Notes: a model not told the origin generated them from the letters alone. Counted from the first letter of the stretch, positions 53,914 to 63,330 are shown. The stretch is 64,000 nt of DNA from Kosakonia sp. SMBL-WEM22 (GCF_014490785.1 NZ_CP051488.1:2914001-2978000); one strand, 5' to 3'. Numbers and translations: made by a program.

Positions 53914-54636
53914 TTAAATTATTCCCGTAGCCGCCGCATAGCAGGCAATTTGCGTTTTATTCGGCGCGTTAAATTTCTTCTGCATATTCTTCTGGTGGAA
54001 ATTGACCGTGTTCTCGGAGATAGAGAGAATCATCGCTATTTCCGCCGAAGTTTTCCCCTCTGCAGTCCACTTCAAAATTTCCCGCTCGCGTTTACTGAAC
54101 TTCATCTCTGGCGTCATCACCGTATGATCCGCAAGGCGCGTCAGTGCCAGCAGGCTCAGCTGCACTAGCGTCTGCAAACGCAGCTCAATTTCATCGTCGG
54201 CCATCGTCTTGCCAAACAGGCTGCTACGCGAGACGGAGAGAAAGCCCAGCGCGTGATTAGGCAGCATTAAACACTGCGAAACGCCTTTGCGCAGGCCGTG
54301 GTCGCGTGCGGCATCCCACAATGTCATCGCATCATGAAAAAGTTTGTCATTCCACGGCAGGTGTCCCTGGATGAAGTTTTCAGGCTTCAGCACCGGATCG
54401 ATAGCGAAGTAATTCTCTGCCTGATAGTGCTCCATCCATCCAGGAGGATATGAGGTTTCCACGCTAAGCTTTGGCCGGGTGAAAGGCACCGGATGGCGCA
54501 CGCAAAGCGAGTAATAATCAAATTCCAGCAGTTGTGTCTGCTGCTGGATCTCCGTATAAACGTCCTGTGCCACAGTCATTTCCTGAAAACGCGAAATCAT
54601 TTCACGACGCCAGGTTAAAAAATCTTTTTGCTGCAT
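53914..54636 (-). CDS. sdiA: SdiA, LuxR-type acyl-homoserine-lactone receptor
   Basis: A 240-residue orphan LuxR-family regulator that detects acyl-homoserine lactones made by other bacteria. The ligand domain has YYSLCVRHPVPFTRP and the family Trp/Asp residues (NYFAIDPVL, DHGLRKG). The C-terminal HTH is SKREREILKWTAEGKTSAEI then LSISENTVNFHQKNM. No luxI is present. Divergence from E. coli in the middle suggests tuning of ligand preference (inference). Confidence 0.95.
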   Translation of the reverse strand: MQQKDFLTWRREMISRFQEMTVAQDVYTEIQQQTQLLEFDYYSLCVRHPVPFTRPKLSVETSYPPGWMEHYQAENYFAIDPVLKPENFIQGHLPWNDKLFHDAMTLWDAARDHGLRKGVSQCLMLPNHALGFLSVSRSSLFGKTMADDEIELRLQTLVQLSLLALTRLADHTVMTPEMKFSKREREILKWTAEGKTSAEIAMILSISENTVNFHQKNMQKKFNAPNKTQIACYAAATGII

Positions 54637-54857
54637 ACCGACCGGTAATACCCCTGCACTTATTAATCATATTTTTGTATACAATAAGCTAACACATAAA
54701 ACTTAATTATAAATATAAAATATCGGAATATTTGGTAAGGAGTTCGCTTTATTACCGGATTAAAGCATGGCGAGCAGGCGTAAATAAGGTGCAAATGATG
54801 ACATTATTTCCCCTGATGGAGGTGGGCTAATTGGTTACTTTAATAAAGGCTTTAAGT

Positions 54858-54900
54858 AAAATTGTCGCGATTCAGCTCCCGGTATTACTGAATCGCGACA
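54858..54900 (-). terminator. Hairpin after tcyN
   Basis: Perfect 12-base inverted repeat GTCGCGATTCAG / CTGAATCGCGAC followed on the minus strand by AATTTTACTT, a few bases after the tcyN stop. Confidence 0.8.
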
Positions 54901-54906
54901 TCTCGT

Positions 54907-55659
54907 TTACTGGGTAAGGAATTTTTCAAGGAACTGCTGCGTGCGTGCCTGTTTTGGTTCAGCAAAAAGTGTTTTCGCCTCACCCTGTTCAACAATCCGC
55001 CCTTGATCCATAAAGATCGCCCGGTCTGCGACATCGCGAGCAAAACTCATCTCATGGGTGACGATTACCATCGTGCGTCGCTCTTGCGCCAGCTGGCGGA
55101 TAGTGTTTAACACCTCGCCTACCAGTTCTGGATCGAGCGCCGAAGTAGGCTCATCAAAGAGGATCACATCCGGGCGCATCGCCAGCGCGCGGGCAATCGC
55201 CACACGTTGCTGCTGGCCGCCAGATAAACGGCGCGGATAGCTGTTCTCTTTCCCACTCAGCCCCACTTTCGCCAGCAGTTCACGCGCTCTGGCTAGCGCC
55301 TCCTCTTTCGGCTCGCCTTTAACAATCACCGGCCCTTCAATGATGTTTTCCAGCACCGTACGGTGTGGAAAGAGGTTGAAGTTCTGAAACACGAACCCGA
55401 CATGCTGACGCAATTCGCGGATGGCACCTTTTTGCTGGCCGACAGAGCGGTTGGCGTCAATGGTGATATTCCCCACGCGAATCGAGCCGCTCTCCGGTTG
55501 CTCAAGCAGGTTAATGCTGCGCAATAGCGTGGTTTTCCCCGAGCCGCTCGGGCCGATGATCGCCACCACTTCGCCCTCTTCTACCTGCAGATCGATACCG
55601 TGCAGCACCGTCTGGCCGTGGAATTTCTTCACCAGGTTTTTTACATCGATTGCACTCAT
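54907..55659 (-). CDS. tcyN: L-cystine ABC transporter ATPase TcyN (YecC)
   Basis: A 250-residue polar amino acid-type ABC ATPase. Walker A is GPSGSGKTTLLRSIN, the signature LSGGQQQRVAIARAL, and Walker B VILFDEPTSALDPE, with the switch His in IVTHEM. It energises cystine and diaminopimelate import with TcyJ and TcyL. It overlaps tcyL by four bases. Confidence 0.95.
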   Translation of the reverse strand: MSAIDVKNLVKKFHGQTVLHGIDLQVEEGEVVAIIGPSGSGKTTLLRSINLLEQPESGSIRVGNITIDANRSVGQQKGAIRELRQHVGFVFQNFNLFPHRTVLENIIEGPVIVKGEPKEEALARARELLAKVGLSGKENSYPRRLSGGQQQRVAIARALAMRPDVILFDEPTSALDPELVGEVLNTIRQLAQERRTMVIVTHEMSFARDVADRAIFMDQGRIVEQGEAKTLFAEPKQARTQQFLEKFLTQ

Positions 55660-56324
55660 TTCGGATCCTGCTCCTGCCGGTTAAGCTGGTTTTCAAAGTA
55701 GTTCTGCAGCGTAGAGAGCACCGTTGCCATCACCCAGTAAATCAGCGACGCCGCCAGATACATAGTGAAAACCTCCAGCGTACGCGAGGTGATAAGCTGC
55801 GCCTGGCGAAACAGCTCCGGCACCTGGATAGTGGCCGCCAGCGAAGTATCTTTTACCAGGCTGATAAAGCTGTTACTGAGCGGTGGCAACGCCACGCGCG
55901 CCGCCTGCGGCAGAATCGCGCGGCGCAGAGTCTGCCACGGCGTCATGCCGATGCTCGCTGCAGCTTCCCACTGCCCTTTGTCAATCGACGAGATCGCCGC
56001 GCGCAGGGTCTCTGCCGCGTAGGCTGCCGTATTAAGCGAAAGGCCAATCATCGCCGACGGGATCGGGTCGAGTTCAATGCCAAACTGCGGCAGGCCGTAG
56101 TAGATCATAAAAAGCTGAGCGATGAGCGGCGTGCCGCGAAATATAGAGATATAGAAACGCGCCAGCCAGCGCAGCGGCAACAGCTTCGACATGCGCATCA
56201 GCGCCAGTAAAAAGCCGAGCAGCAGACCAAAAAACATGCCGCCGATACTGAGCTGCAGCGTGAAAACCGCGCCCTTCAGCAGATACGGGGCGGAGTCAAT
56301 AACGAGTTGTAGGCTCTCTTGCAT
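55656..56324 (-). CDS. tcyL: L-cystine ABC transporter permease TcyL (YecS)
   Basis: A 222-residue permease of the HisMQ type with about five helices. The EAA loop is present in GQWEAAASIGMTPWQTLRRAILPQA (split), which contacts TcyN. I start at ATG 56324 (MQESLQLVIDSAPYLLKG), the family N-terminus; the open frame extends upstream into dcyD. It is 19 bases downstream of dcyD. Confidence 0.95.
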   Translation of the reverse strand: MQESLQLVIDSAPYLLKGAVFTLQLSIGGMFFGLLLGFLLALMRMSKLLPLRWLARFYISIFRGTPLIAQLFMIYYGLPQFGIELDPIPSAMIGLSLNTAAYAAETLRAAISSIDKGQWEAAASIGMTPWQTLRRAILPQAARVALPPLSNSFISLVKDTSLAATIQVPELFRQAQLITSRTLEVFTMYLAASLIYWVMATVLSTLQNYFENQLNRQEQDPK

Positions 56325-56343
56325 TCTGGTTTTTCTGCCTGCG

Positions 56344-57330
56344 TTAAAGGTGAGGATGGTAGGCAAAAAGCGCCGGTGCGCCGCCCGTATGCACAAATAA
56401 AATGGGGCCGTCATCTTTAAAGCGCTTCTGCTCGATACCATCAAGCAGACCGGCCATCGCTTTGCCGGTATAAACCGGGTCGAGCAGGATCCCTTCAAGG
56501 CGTGCCAGCAGCTTTACCGCTTCCATCCCTTCATCATTTGGCAGCCCGTAGCCTGGCGCGTAGTACTCATCCCATAGCTGGATATCCGCCTGCGCCTGCA
56601 GCTCAAGTTGACGGGCAATCTCCTGCTGGAGCGTGACGACCTTCGGTTTCTGCTCCGCGACACTGCGCGAGACGGTGACGCCAATCAGCTCCACATCCGG
56701 CATCAGCTGTTCAAGACCCACCGCCAGCCCGGCATGGGTACCGGCGCTGCCGGAAGCGACTACCACCGATGAGAGACCGAGCACGCCTTCACACTGCTGG
56801 GCGATCTCCAGCGCGCTCTCGACATACCCCATCGCCCCCAGCGCGTTAGAGCCGCCCACCGGCACAACATAGGGGCGAAACCCCTGCGCTTCAATACGTG
56901 TTGCCAGCTCGCTGAGCTGAGCCGTCGGATCGGTAAGCGCGTCGCACATCTCAATCTACGCATTAAAGAGTTCGAGCAGCAGGCGGTTGCCGTTGGTAAG
57001 GTAGTTTTCCGCACGGGTACCGGTCGGGTTCTCCAGCAGCGCGACACAGTGCAGGCCGAGCTTTGCCGCCACCGCCGCCGTCTGGCGTACGTGGTTGGAC
57101 TGGATTGCGCCAGCGGTAACCAGCGTATCGGCACCTTCGCGCAGCGCATCGGCGGCAAGAAACTCCAGCTTGCGCAGCTTGTTGCCGCCCATAGCCAGCG
57201 GCGTCACATCATCACGTTTGATATAAATGTCGCGACCAAGGTAATCCGATAAACGCGGTAAATAGTCGAGCGGCGTCGGCGCGCCGATAAACTCAAGGCG
57301 GGGAAAACGGGTTACATTGTGTAAGGGCAT
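56344..57330 (-). pseudogene. dcyD: D-cysteine desulfhydrase dcyD interrupted by an amber codon
   Basis: PLP enzyme that breaks D-cysteine into pyruvate, sulfide and ammonia. The ATG at 57330 (AGGAGG upstream) opens a frame of 328 residues, the E. coli length, with catalytic Lys51 in AMGGNKLRKLEF. Codon 125 at 56956-56958 is TAG where E. coli has Gln (LLELFN.-stop-IEMCDALTD); one base change from CAG explains it. The rest is intact to PALFAYHPHL and still shows family motifs. No other lesion is seen, so the event is recent, or it is a sequencing error. Amber suppression is a third option. Confidence 0.9.
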
Positions 57331-57393
57331 ACAACCTCCTGAAGCCGCAAAGATACGTAATGCTTTTATTATGCACGGAAATATCCGCCGCAA

Positions 57394-57426
57394 TAAAAAA
57401 GGCGCTTGATTAAGCGCCTTTTTTAA
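57394..57426 (-). terminator. Rho-independent terminator after tcyJ
   Basis: AAAAAAGGCGCTT / AAGCGCCTTTTTT hairpin, loop of a few bases, just after the tcyJ stop, between tcyJ and dcyD. Confidence 0.92.
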
Positions 57427-57436
57427 CAGAGCACGA

Positions 57437-58237
57437 TTACTTCGTTACATCTGCGCCAAACCATTTTTCCGACAGCGCCTTCATGGTGCCATCTTTCTGC
57501 ATCTCGGCAATGGCAGCATCAATCGCTTTCAGCAGGTCATCGTTGCCCTTGCGCACCGCGACGCCAGACTCCTGACGGGAGAAGGCATCACCGGCAACAG
57601 CCAGCGTATCTTTGGTTTTCTTCACCAGATCCAGCGCCGCCAGACGGTCGACCAGAATGGCGTCAATACGCCCAACGCGCAGATCCTGGTATTTGGTCGG
57701 GTCATCATCGTAGGTACGAATATCGACGCCCTGCACGTTTTTGCGCAGCCACTCTTCGTAGTTGGTGCCAAGACCGACGCCAACTTTCTTGCCTTTCAGA
57801 TCGGCAGGCGTTTTTATGCTGCCTTCATTGCCTTTTTTCACCAGCGCCTGAATACCAGAAACGGTGTACGGCGTTGAGAAGTCATATTTTTTCTTGCGCT
57901 CATCGGAGATGGTCACCTGGTTGATTACCACATCGATGCGTTTTGAGTCCAGCGAGGCTAACATGCCGTCCCATTTCGTGGGCTTCAGCGACGCTTTGAC
58001 ACCCAGATGTTTCGCCAGCGCTTCGGCAAACTCCACTTCAAACCCGGTCAGCTTGCCATCATCACCCTGAAAGCTGAACGGTGGATAGGTGCCCTCCAGC
58101 CCAACTAATAACGTGCCGCGCTCTTTTACCTTATTCAACAGATTCTCTGCGGCAAACGTTTTGACGCTCATGCCAGCCACCAGCGCGACAGCCATAACGC
58201 CCATCAATGCCTGACGGCCCAGAAGTGCTAGTTTCAT
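57437..58237 (-). CDS. tcyJ: Cystine-binding periplasmic protein TcyJ (FliY)
   Basis: A 266-residue solute-binding protein for L-cystine. The signal peptide ends near GMSVKTFA-AE (about residue 29). Family segments are GTLLVGLEGTYPPFSFQGDDG, VEFAEALAKHLGV and VVINQVTISDERKKKYDFS (each shown only in part). Ligand residues of the polar amino acid group are conserved. It is grouped with fliAZ in enterobacteria, hence the old name FliY. Confidence 0.95.
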   Translation of the reverse strand: MKLALLGRQALMGVMAVALVAGMSVKTFAAENLLNKVKERGTLLVGLEGTYPPFSFQGDDGKLTGFEVEFAEALAKHLGVKASLKPTKWDGMLASLDSKRIDVVINQVTISDERKKKYDFSTPYTVSGIQALVKKGNEGSIKTPADLKGKKVGVGLGTNYEEWLRKNVQGVDIRTYDDDPTKYQDLRVGRIDAILVDRLAALDLVKKTKDTLAVAGDAFSRQESGVAVRKGNDDLLKAIDAAIAEMQKDGTMKALSEKWFGADVTK

Positions 58238-58316
58238 TTATCCCCCACAAAAGTTTTACGATAGCGCGCCGCGCCTGGGCTCTAAGCCCAGCCGTGGCCT
58301 GATAAAACACGCATTT

Positions 58317-58868
58317 TTAATATATATCAGATGTCGCGCCGACAGCGACTTTTTGCGCGCCAGTAAAGCGTTGTTGAGTTTTAAACTGCGCGTACTTGCG
58401 CAAAGCGATGCGATAGTTATTGGTGCTGGTTGCAGGTAGCCAGGGTTCGAGGTTCTCATCAAGGAACCCCTCTTCCAGCAGTTGGCGGGAGATATTGAGT
58501 TCAGTGAGGTGGTTGCCGAGACGGCGAAGGCGCACGACATATTCGCGCACCGTACCGTGGCTCATCTCAGTCTGTTCGAAAAGGTATTGTTTGAAGCCGA
58601 TGATATCGAAGAAGTCGCTCTGCTCTTTGCAGTGCAGATCGCCACAAAAGCGACAGAGCGCAACCCACTCTTTTTGCTCTTGTAGCCACGCGGCTTCATC
58701 CAGCAGCATGTCCAGCCGCGAAATCGCAATTTTGTTGACGATCTCGCCGCGGCGTACCAGTGTAATGCGGTCGAGCAGTTTGTGGCAGTGAGCACAATGC
58801 GTTTGGCTGTGTTTAAAGTCTTTAAGGTAGCGGCTTAATGGCCGTCTTTTGGATTGCTGCACCGTCAT
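58317..58868 (-). CDS. fliZ: FliZ, flagellar and sigma-S regulator
   Basis: A 183-residue DNA-binding regulator that represses RpoS-type promoters and helps maintain flagellar gene expression. It begins MTVQQSKRRPLSRYLKDFKHS and carries the arginine-rich helix VREYVVRLRRLGNHL used to bind DNA in E. coli. The C-terminal tail ends GATSDIY. Same length as E. coli. It follows fliA by 62 bases. Confidence 0.95.
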   Translation of the reverse strand: MTVQQSKRRPLSRYLKDFKHSQTHCAHCHKLLDRITLVRRGEIVNKIAISRLDMLLDEAAWLQEQKEWVALCRFCGDLHCKEQSDFFDIIGFKQYLFEQTEMSHGTVREYVVRLRRLGNHLTELNISRQLLEEGFLDENLEPWLPATSTNNYRIALRKYAQFKTQQRFTGAQKVAVGATSDIY

Positions 58869-58930
58869 GATAACTCCTGGTTGTCAATGCGTTGTACGTC
58901 ATTTACCAGGGGCGATGCAGTATCACCAAC

Positions 58931-59650
58931 CTATAACTTACCCAGCTTGGTACGTAAGCGCTTAATGGCCTGGCTATGGAGCTGGCTGACGCGTGATTCC
59001 CCGACTTCCAGTACCGCGCCGATCTCTTTGAGATTCAGCTCCTCCTGGTAGTACAGCGTCAGGACAAGTTGTTCACGCTCGGGCAGCGACTCAATCGCTT
59101 CCATCACCCGGTGGCGTAAATTACTCTCCATTAACTGGAATAACGGGTTTTCCTGTTGATGATCTTCCGTCACCAGCTCGATACTGTCGCCGTGCTCTTC
59201 CCGCCATTCGTCATAGGAGAAAAGCTGGCTATTGTTCGTATCGAGCAACATCTGACGGTACTCCTCGACAGGAATACCAAGACGCTGCGCCACTTCTGTT
59301 TCCGACGCGTTACGTCCCAGCTCTTGCTCTAGTTGCCCCATTGCCTGCGCCACTTCGCGGGCATTACGTCGGACACTGCGTGGCACCCAATCGCGGCTGC
59401 GCAACTCGTCCAACATAGCCCCACGAATACGCTGTACTGCGTAAGTGGTAAATGCCGTTCCTTGCAGAGCGTCATAACGATCTACTGCATTTAATAGACC
59501 GATGCCGCCCGCCTGTAGCAGGTCGTCCAGTTCCACACTCGCTGGCAAACGCACCTGCAGGCGCAATGCTTCATGACGCACTAGAGGAACATAACGTTGC
59601 CACAGCGAGTGTTTATCCATTACACCATCAGCGGTATAGAGTGAATTCAC
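58931..59650 (-). CDS. fliA: FliA, flagellar sigma factor 28
   Basis: A 239-residue sigma factor for class 3 flagellar genes. Region 2 is seen in DLLQAGGIGLLNAVDRYD and TYAVQRIRGAMLDELRSRDW, and region 4 in LKEIGAVLEVGESRVSQLHSQAI. It starts at GTG 59650 as in E. coli. Its own promoters lie just upstream. Three target promoters are recognised in this window. Confidence 0.97.
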   Translation of the reverse strand: MNSLYTADGVMDKHSLWQRYVPLVRHEALRLQVRLPASVELDDLLQAGGIGLLNAVDRYDALQGTAFTTYAVQRIRGAMLDELRSRDWVPRSVRRNAREVAQAMGQLEQELGRNASETEVAQRLGIPVEEYRQMLLDTNNSQLFSYDEWREEHGDSIELVTEDHQQENPLFQLMESNLRHRVMEAIESLPEREQLVLTLYYQEELNLKEIGAVLEVGESRVSQLHSQAIKRLRTKLGKL

Positions 59651-59675
59651 GATAAACAGCCCTGCGTTAATTGAG

Positions 59676-59702
59676 TTATCGGCATGATTATCCGATCCTG
59701 TA
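59676..59702 (-). promoter_or_regulatory. Sigma-28 promoter of fliAZ
   Basis: GCCGATAA at 59676-59683 is a perfect -10 on the minus strand; after 11 bases TACAGGAT at 59695-59702 is a poor -35. The arrangement agrees with the autoregulated class 3 promoter of E. coli fliA. A class 2 (FlhDC) promoter should lie just upstream but I cannot define it by eye. Confidence 0.75.
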
Positions 59703-59870
59703 GTGGTTTTGATTGGTTGAATAGTGAGTGAAATGAGGGGTTATTTTGCTAGTTAGACAGGCCAGTTAACGCGCCTGAAAAAACCGTCCCTAAGACAACT
59801 TTCACTTCTTAAGTGAAATCAGCGTGTTGCGTAGCCTGATTAGATAGCTTTTCTCGCTTATCCTCCGCAA

Positions 59871-59906
59871 TAAATGTCCCGCTCGGTTAAAAACGGGACA
59901 TTTTAT
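59871..59906. terminator. Bidirectional terminator between flagellin-modification gene and fliA
   Basis: TAAATGTCCCG / CGGGACATTTTA stem with a loop of about 12 bases and A/T tracts on both sides, 24 bases after the stop codon of the large gene. Confidence 0.85.
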
Positions 59907-59929
59907 AAGAGTTTTATTGACGCGAAGAA

Positions 59930-62900
59930 CTACGCCGTAACGTACTTATACTCGCGAAGTTTTTCAGCAAGGTGCTTAAGGTCAATATTTTTCTTGAGCT
60001 TAAATACCCCCAGACTCTCCGCGCTATCAACTACATCAAGGAAATTCAACACTACGTGATAATTTGGACGATCCCAAAAGTCATGAATGATAATCAACGT
60101 TTTTTGCGCGGCAGACTTATGTTGCAGCGTGTGCTTTATCGCATTTAGTGTACATGCAACACGAAAACGCCCATCAATCAGAATCACGTCGAACCCATTT
60201 TTGTAACGCATAATGGCTTCACTGTACTTTGGAAACTTAGCTTTCTCGGTTTCATCAACCGGGTAGCCCCACTCTTTTGTAGGCCCGATATCGACATACT
60301 CTACTTTGCATAGAGGACCCGCCTCTTTGCGTAACGTTTCCACCCAGAATTTATCACTTTCAACGCCATAGACTTCAACGCCATGTCTGGTCGCTAATTT
60401 CGTTGAGCCACCGCTGCCGAACTCATAATATGCTTTGGCTTTAGTGAGATATTTCTCGAACATCACCCGCTCTTCAGGCGACATTCGCGGCATCTCAGGA
60501 ATAATGAATGCAGGTTCATCATCAACACTCTCATCAACCGGCGTTTCGCTCTGTGGATTGAGCGCTAATAAATATTTTGCCGCACGCTCTTCGCCATTTA
60601 ACATCAGCGCCGCATGAGCCACATCAGAGATGTTGTAGGCCATGTGCATGATAAATCCTAGCTTTTCCCTCTGCCCATCGGGGAGCGCGGCCAGTTTCTC
60701 CGCACCAGGAATGAACAGCATATTCGCGGCCACCATCTGGGTAGGAGATAGCACGTCAGGCGTTATTTTTCCGTTAGCCTCGGCATATTGAATCTCATTA
60801 AACGAGTGGAAAACAAAGCCCATTTCCCGAAGCACGTTATGAATCTCATCATAAGACATTTGACCTTGATGCGTAGGCTCAAAGGTTATGCGGATATCTA
60901 ACACCAGGCTTTTGCTGATTTTATTTGCGCCATAGGTAAATAAATCGCGCAAATTAAAACGGTTGTTAAGAATAAGCCACTCGACACGCTGTAAGCTTTC
61001 GATCTCATCAAGCTTCTCAGTGTGGGCTACGGCCTCCGTCACCACTCTATGGCCCTCAAGATCTGACACTGGCTTCAAATCGCTGCTGTATGTCGGATCG
61101 AGACAAATATGGACATTAGCTGGCTCGCCGTTGCCAAAAATATAGAGCCGGGTATGCAAAATATTATTTTTGCGCAATGGGAGTTCGTCATCACGCACGT
61201 TACCAGCAATATCCATAATGATGGACTGAAGCGCGTCAGTAGCATGAAGCAAAACAAATTTGTCACTGCGGGCAAAGAGTGCGCCGTAATCAAGCGTGAC
61301 GATTTTACCACTCAAAAGGAAGCTAAACTCTTCATCTTCCTCTTTCTGCAGCTTTACTGAACCCGGTTCTGGCTGCTGGAGTATGACAGGCTCTGCTTCA
61401 TCGACAAATTGCGGTCCACTCTCTTCACTAAGAGTGAGGGCCGCCGGAGCTTTCCCATCACAGTATCTTTGCCAGATAGCGCGCATGGCATTGGAGAAAT
61501 GGACAGCAAACTTCTCACCATCACACACCGGTGATTTGATAAGAATTTCACGTAAATGCTGGCGAATAACTGTCAGACTGGTTAAATCTTGCGTGAGACC
61601 CAGAACGATATCGATGTAGTGTTCCCAGCTTTGCGCCACCAGCTCCTGCATACCCGCATTCGTCAGATGCGTGGCCGAATGCCGGCCCGCAAACGTAGGC
61701 CCAGGTAACGTCACCACTGGAACGCCCATCATCATCGCTTCACAGGTGGTTAATCCACCCGAATAGGGCCACGGATCGAGCGCAATATCGACATCGTTAT
61801 AGCACGCCAGCAGATCTTTATGCGCAGAGCTTCCTTCAATACGCACGCGTTCACGTGAAATACCATTCATTTCAAGTTGAGAAAGAACGCGTTCCTTGAG
61901 GCCTTCATTTTCGAAGTTGAAGCTTTTCAGGAAGAGACGTGAATCCGCAACAGCGTGCATAATGACAGACCATTGCTGCAATAATACTTCATTAATTTTT
62001 GTGGCGTTATTGAAGCAACCAAAGGTGATAAAGCCATTACGCTTAACCGGATTGTCGGCCAGAGGAGGCAAATAGGCCGGCGGATCGTAACAGATATAAT
62101 CATTCGGCATTCTGATAAGCTTTTCTGTATAAAGCGTATCACTACCCTCTGGCGTCTCGATATTATCGCTGATGAGATAATCCATGGTCTGCAATCCGGT
62201 GCTGCTGATCAAGCCACCAACCCATTTGACCTGGAGAGGGGCAGGTGCAAGCTGGAAGTTGCGCATGCAGCTATTCGAGTTGTAGCCACTAAGGTCCAAC
62301 AGGATATCGATCTCATCCTCACGAATAATGCTATCGAGTTTGTCTACAGAATAGTTTTCGACAACCATCCATTTTGAGCAGAAGCGCTTAATGCGCTGAG
62401 TCATATGATCGTTTCTGAAATTGGTGCTATAAGCGTAAAACTCGATCTGCGAAGCGGGTATAGCAGACAGCGCTAAAGTAATCATATTCCCAACCGGATG
62501 CAGTCGGAAACCATCTGAGATCATGCCGACACGTAAGCGCTTATTTTTATCCAACTCTTTGGCTTTAATACGAGGCTTCTGGCGTACAGCGAATTTTTCT
62601 TGCCACTCCTGACAGATTGCCAAAATATCTTCGGCAGTCTGCTGCGGATTATAATGCGCACCAACAATACGGTTGTAATAGGGAATGGGATCGTCAGTGG
62701 TATGTTTGGTAGCATTGATGAAAGCATCATCCATTTCAGCAAACAGGCTTTGATCCTGGTAAATCATCCCAAGATTATTCCAGTGCAACCAGTTGGCGGG
62801 ATCTTCTTCTAACAACTCTTTATAGATCTCAACGGCCTGCTCATATTTTTTCTGTTTTAATAGCGTAGAAGCCAGAAATGCGCGGAAGCCGAGTGATTGC

Positions 62901-63253
62901 GACTTACCTAAAGCAGTTATCGCATTATTCAGCACGGTCACAGCTTCATCATAACGCTCACTCTGATAGAGCAAATCCACACGAGCATGAATAGCGTCTT
63001 CATAATATTGATTAAGCTCTAGCGCGTGGTTGTAACTTTTTTCTGCCTGCGGAAAGTTGCCCATCTTCTGGTGCGCCCTACCGATCAGTAAGTGCAAAAA
63101 GGGGTCGTTGCTGTTTTGATTAACCAACTTTTGCGCAATCTGCAATGTCTTCTCGGGCTGATCGGACAGATAAGCTAATGCTTGCTCGGTTTTACCCTTA
63201 TAAGCGGGAGTGGTTTTTTTTGGTGCTGCAGGCCAGGCAAGTCTTTGCTTCAT
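59930..63253 (-). CDS. Predicted flagellin-modification protein: TPR, GT41 glycosyltransferase, FkbM-like and second methyltransferase-like domains
   Basis: A 1107-residue multidomain protein, no signal peptide, likely cytoplasmic. Residues 30-220 hold TPR-like repeats. Residues about 238-600 form a SPINDLY/OGT-type GT41 catalytic region: His252 in LHPVGNM, UDP-site Lys419 in NNATKIN, and DIALDPWPYSGGLTTCEAMMMG (split) with FAGRHSAT. Residues about 640-825 look like an FkbM methyltransferase relic (EKLDEIESLQRVEWLIL, then FEPTHQGQMSYDEI). Residues about 935-1107 have EFGSGGSTKLA, YGVESD and VILIDGRFRVA, a SAM-binding-like fold. It lies between fliA and fliC, the site of fliB in Salmonella, so it probably O-glycosylates (and perhaps methylates) flagellin. 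ATG 63253 has GGAGC upstream. Confidence 0.8.
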   Translation of the reverse strand: MKQRLAWPAAPKKTTPAYKGKTEQALAYLSDQPEKTLQIAQKLVNQNSNDPFLHLLIGRAHQKMGNFPQAEKSYNHALELNQYYEDAIHARVDLLYQSERYDEAVTVLNNAITALGKSQSLGFRAFLASTLLKQKKYEQAVEIYKELLEEDPANWLHWNNLGMIYQDQSLFAEMDDAFINATKHTTDDPIPYYNRIVGAHYNPQQTAEDILAICQEWQEKFAVRQKPRIKAKELDKNKRLRVGMISDGFRLHPVGNMITLALSAIPASQIEFYAYSTNFRNDHMTQRIKRFCSKWMVVENYSVDKLDSIIREDEIDILLDLSGYNSNSCMRNFQLAPAPLQVKWVGGLISSTGLQTMDYLISDNIETPEGSDTLYTEKLIRMPNDYICYDPPAYLPPLADNPVKRNGFITFGCFNNATKINEVLLQQWSVIMHAVADSRLFLKSFNFENEGLKERVLSQLEMNGISRERVRIEGSSAHKDLLACYNDVDIALDPWPYSGGLTTCEAMMMGVPVVTLPGPTFAGRHSATHLTNAGMQELVAQSWEHYIDIVLGLTQDLTSLTVIRQHLREILIKSPVCDGEKFAVHFSNAMRAIWQRYCDGKAPAALTLSEESGPQFVDEAEPVILQQPEPGSVKLQKEEDEEFSFLLSGKIVTLDYGALFARSDKFVLLHATDALQSIIMDIAGNVRDDELPLRKNNILHTRLYIFGNGEPANVHICLDPTYSSDLKPVSDLEGHRVVTEAVAHTEKLDEIESLQRVEWLILNNRFNLRDLFTYGANKISKSLVLDIRITFEPTHQGQMSYDEIHNVLREMGFVFHSFNEIQYAEANGKITPDVLSPTQMVAANMLFIPGAEKLAALPDGQREKLGFIMHMAYNISDVAHAALMLNGEERAAKYLLALNPQSETPVDESVDDEPAFIIPEMPRMSPEERVMFEKYLTKAKAYYEFGSGGSTKLATRHGVEVYGVESDKFWVETLRKEAGPLCKVEYVDIGPTKEWGYPVDETEKAKFPKYSEAIMRYKNGFDVILIDGRFRVACTLNAIKHTLQHKSAAQKTLIIIHDFWDRPNYHVVLNFLDVVDSAESLGVFKLKKNIDLKHLAEKLREYKYVTA

Positions 63254-63330
63254 ATCGGTGCTCCATAATTATGACGGGCATACAGAGGAAACACCGTATG
63301 CGCAGGATTGCACCAATGGTAAAAAAAATA

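Noticed and set aside
56956..56958. TAG in dcyD as a programmed recoding site
   Set aside because: No pyrrolysine system or recoding structure is known for this family in enterobacteria; a CAG to TAG mutation is simpler.
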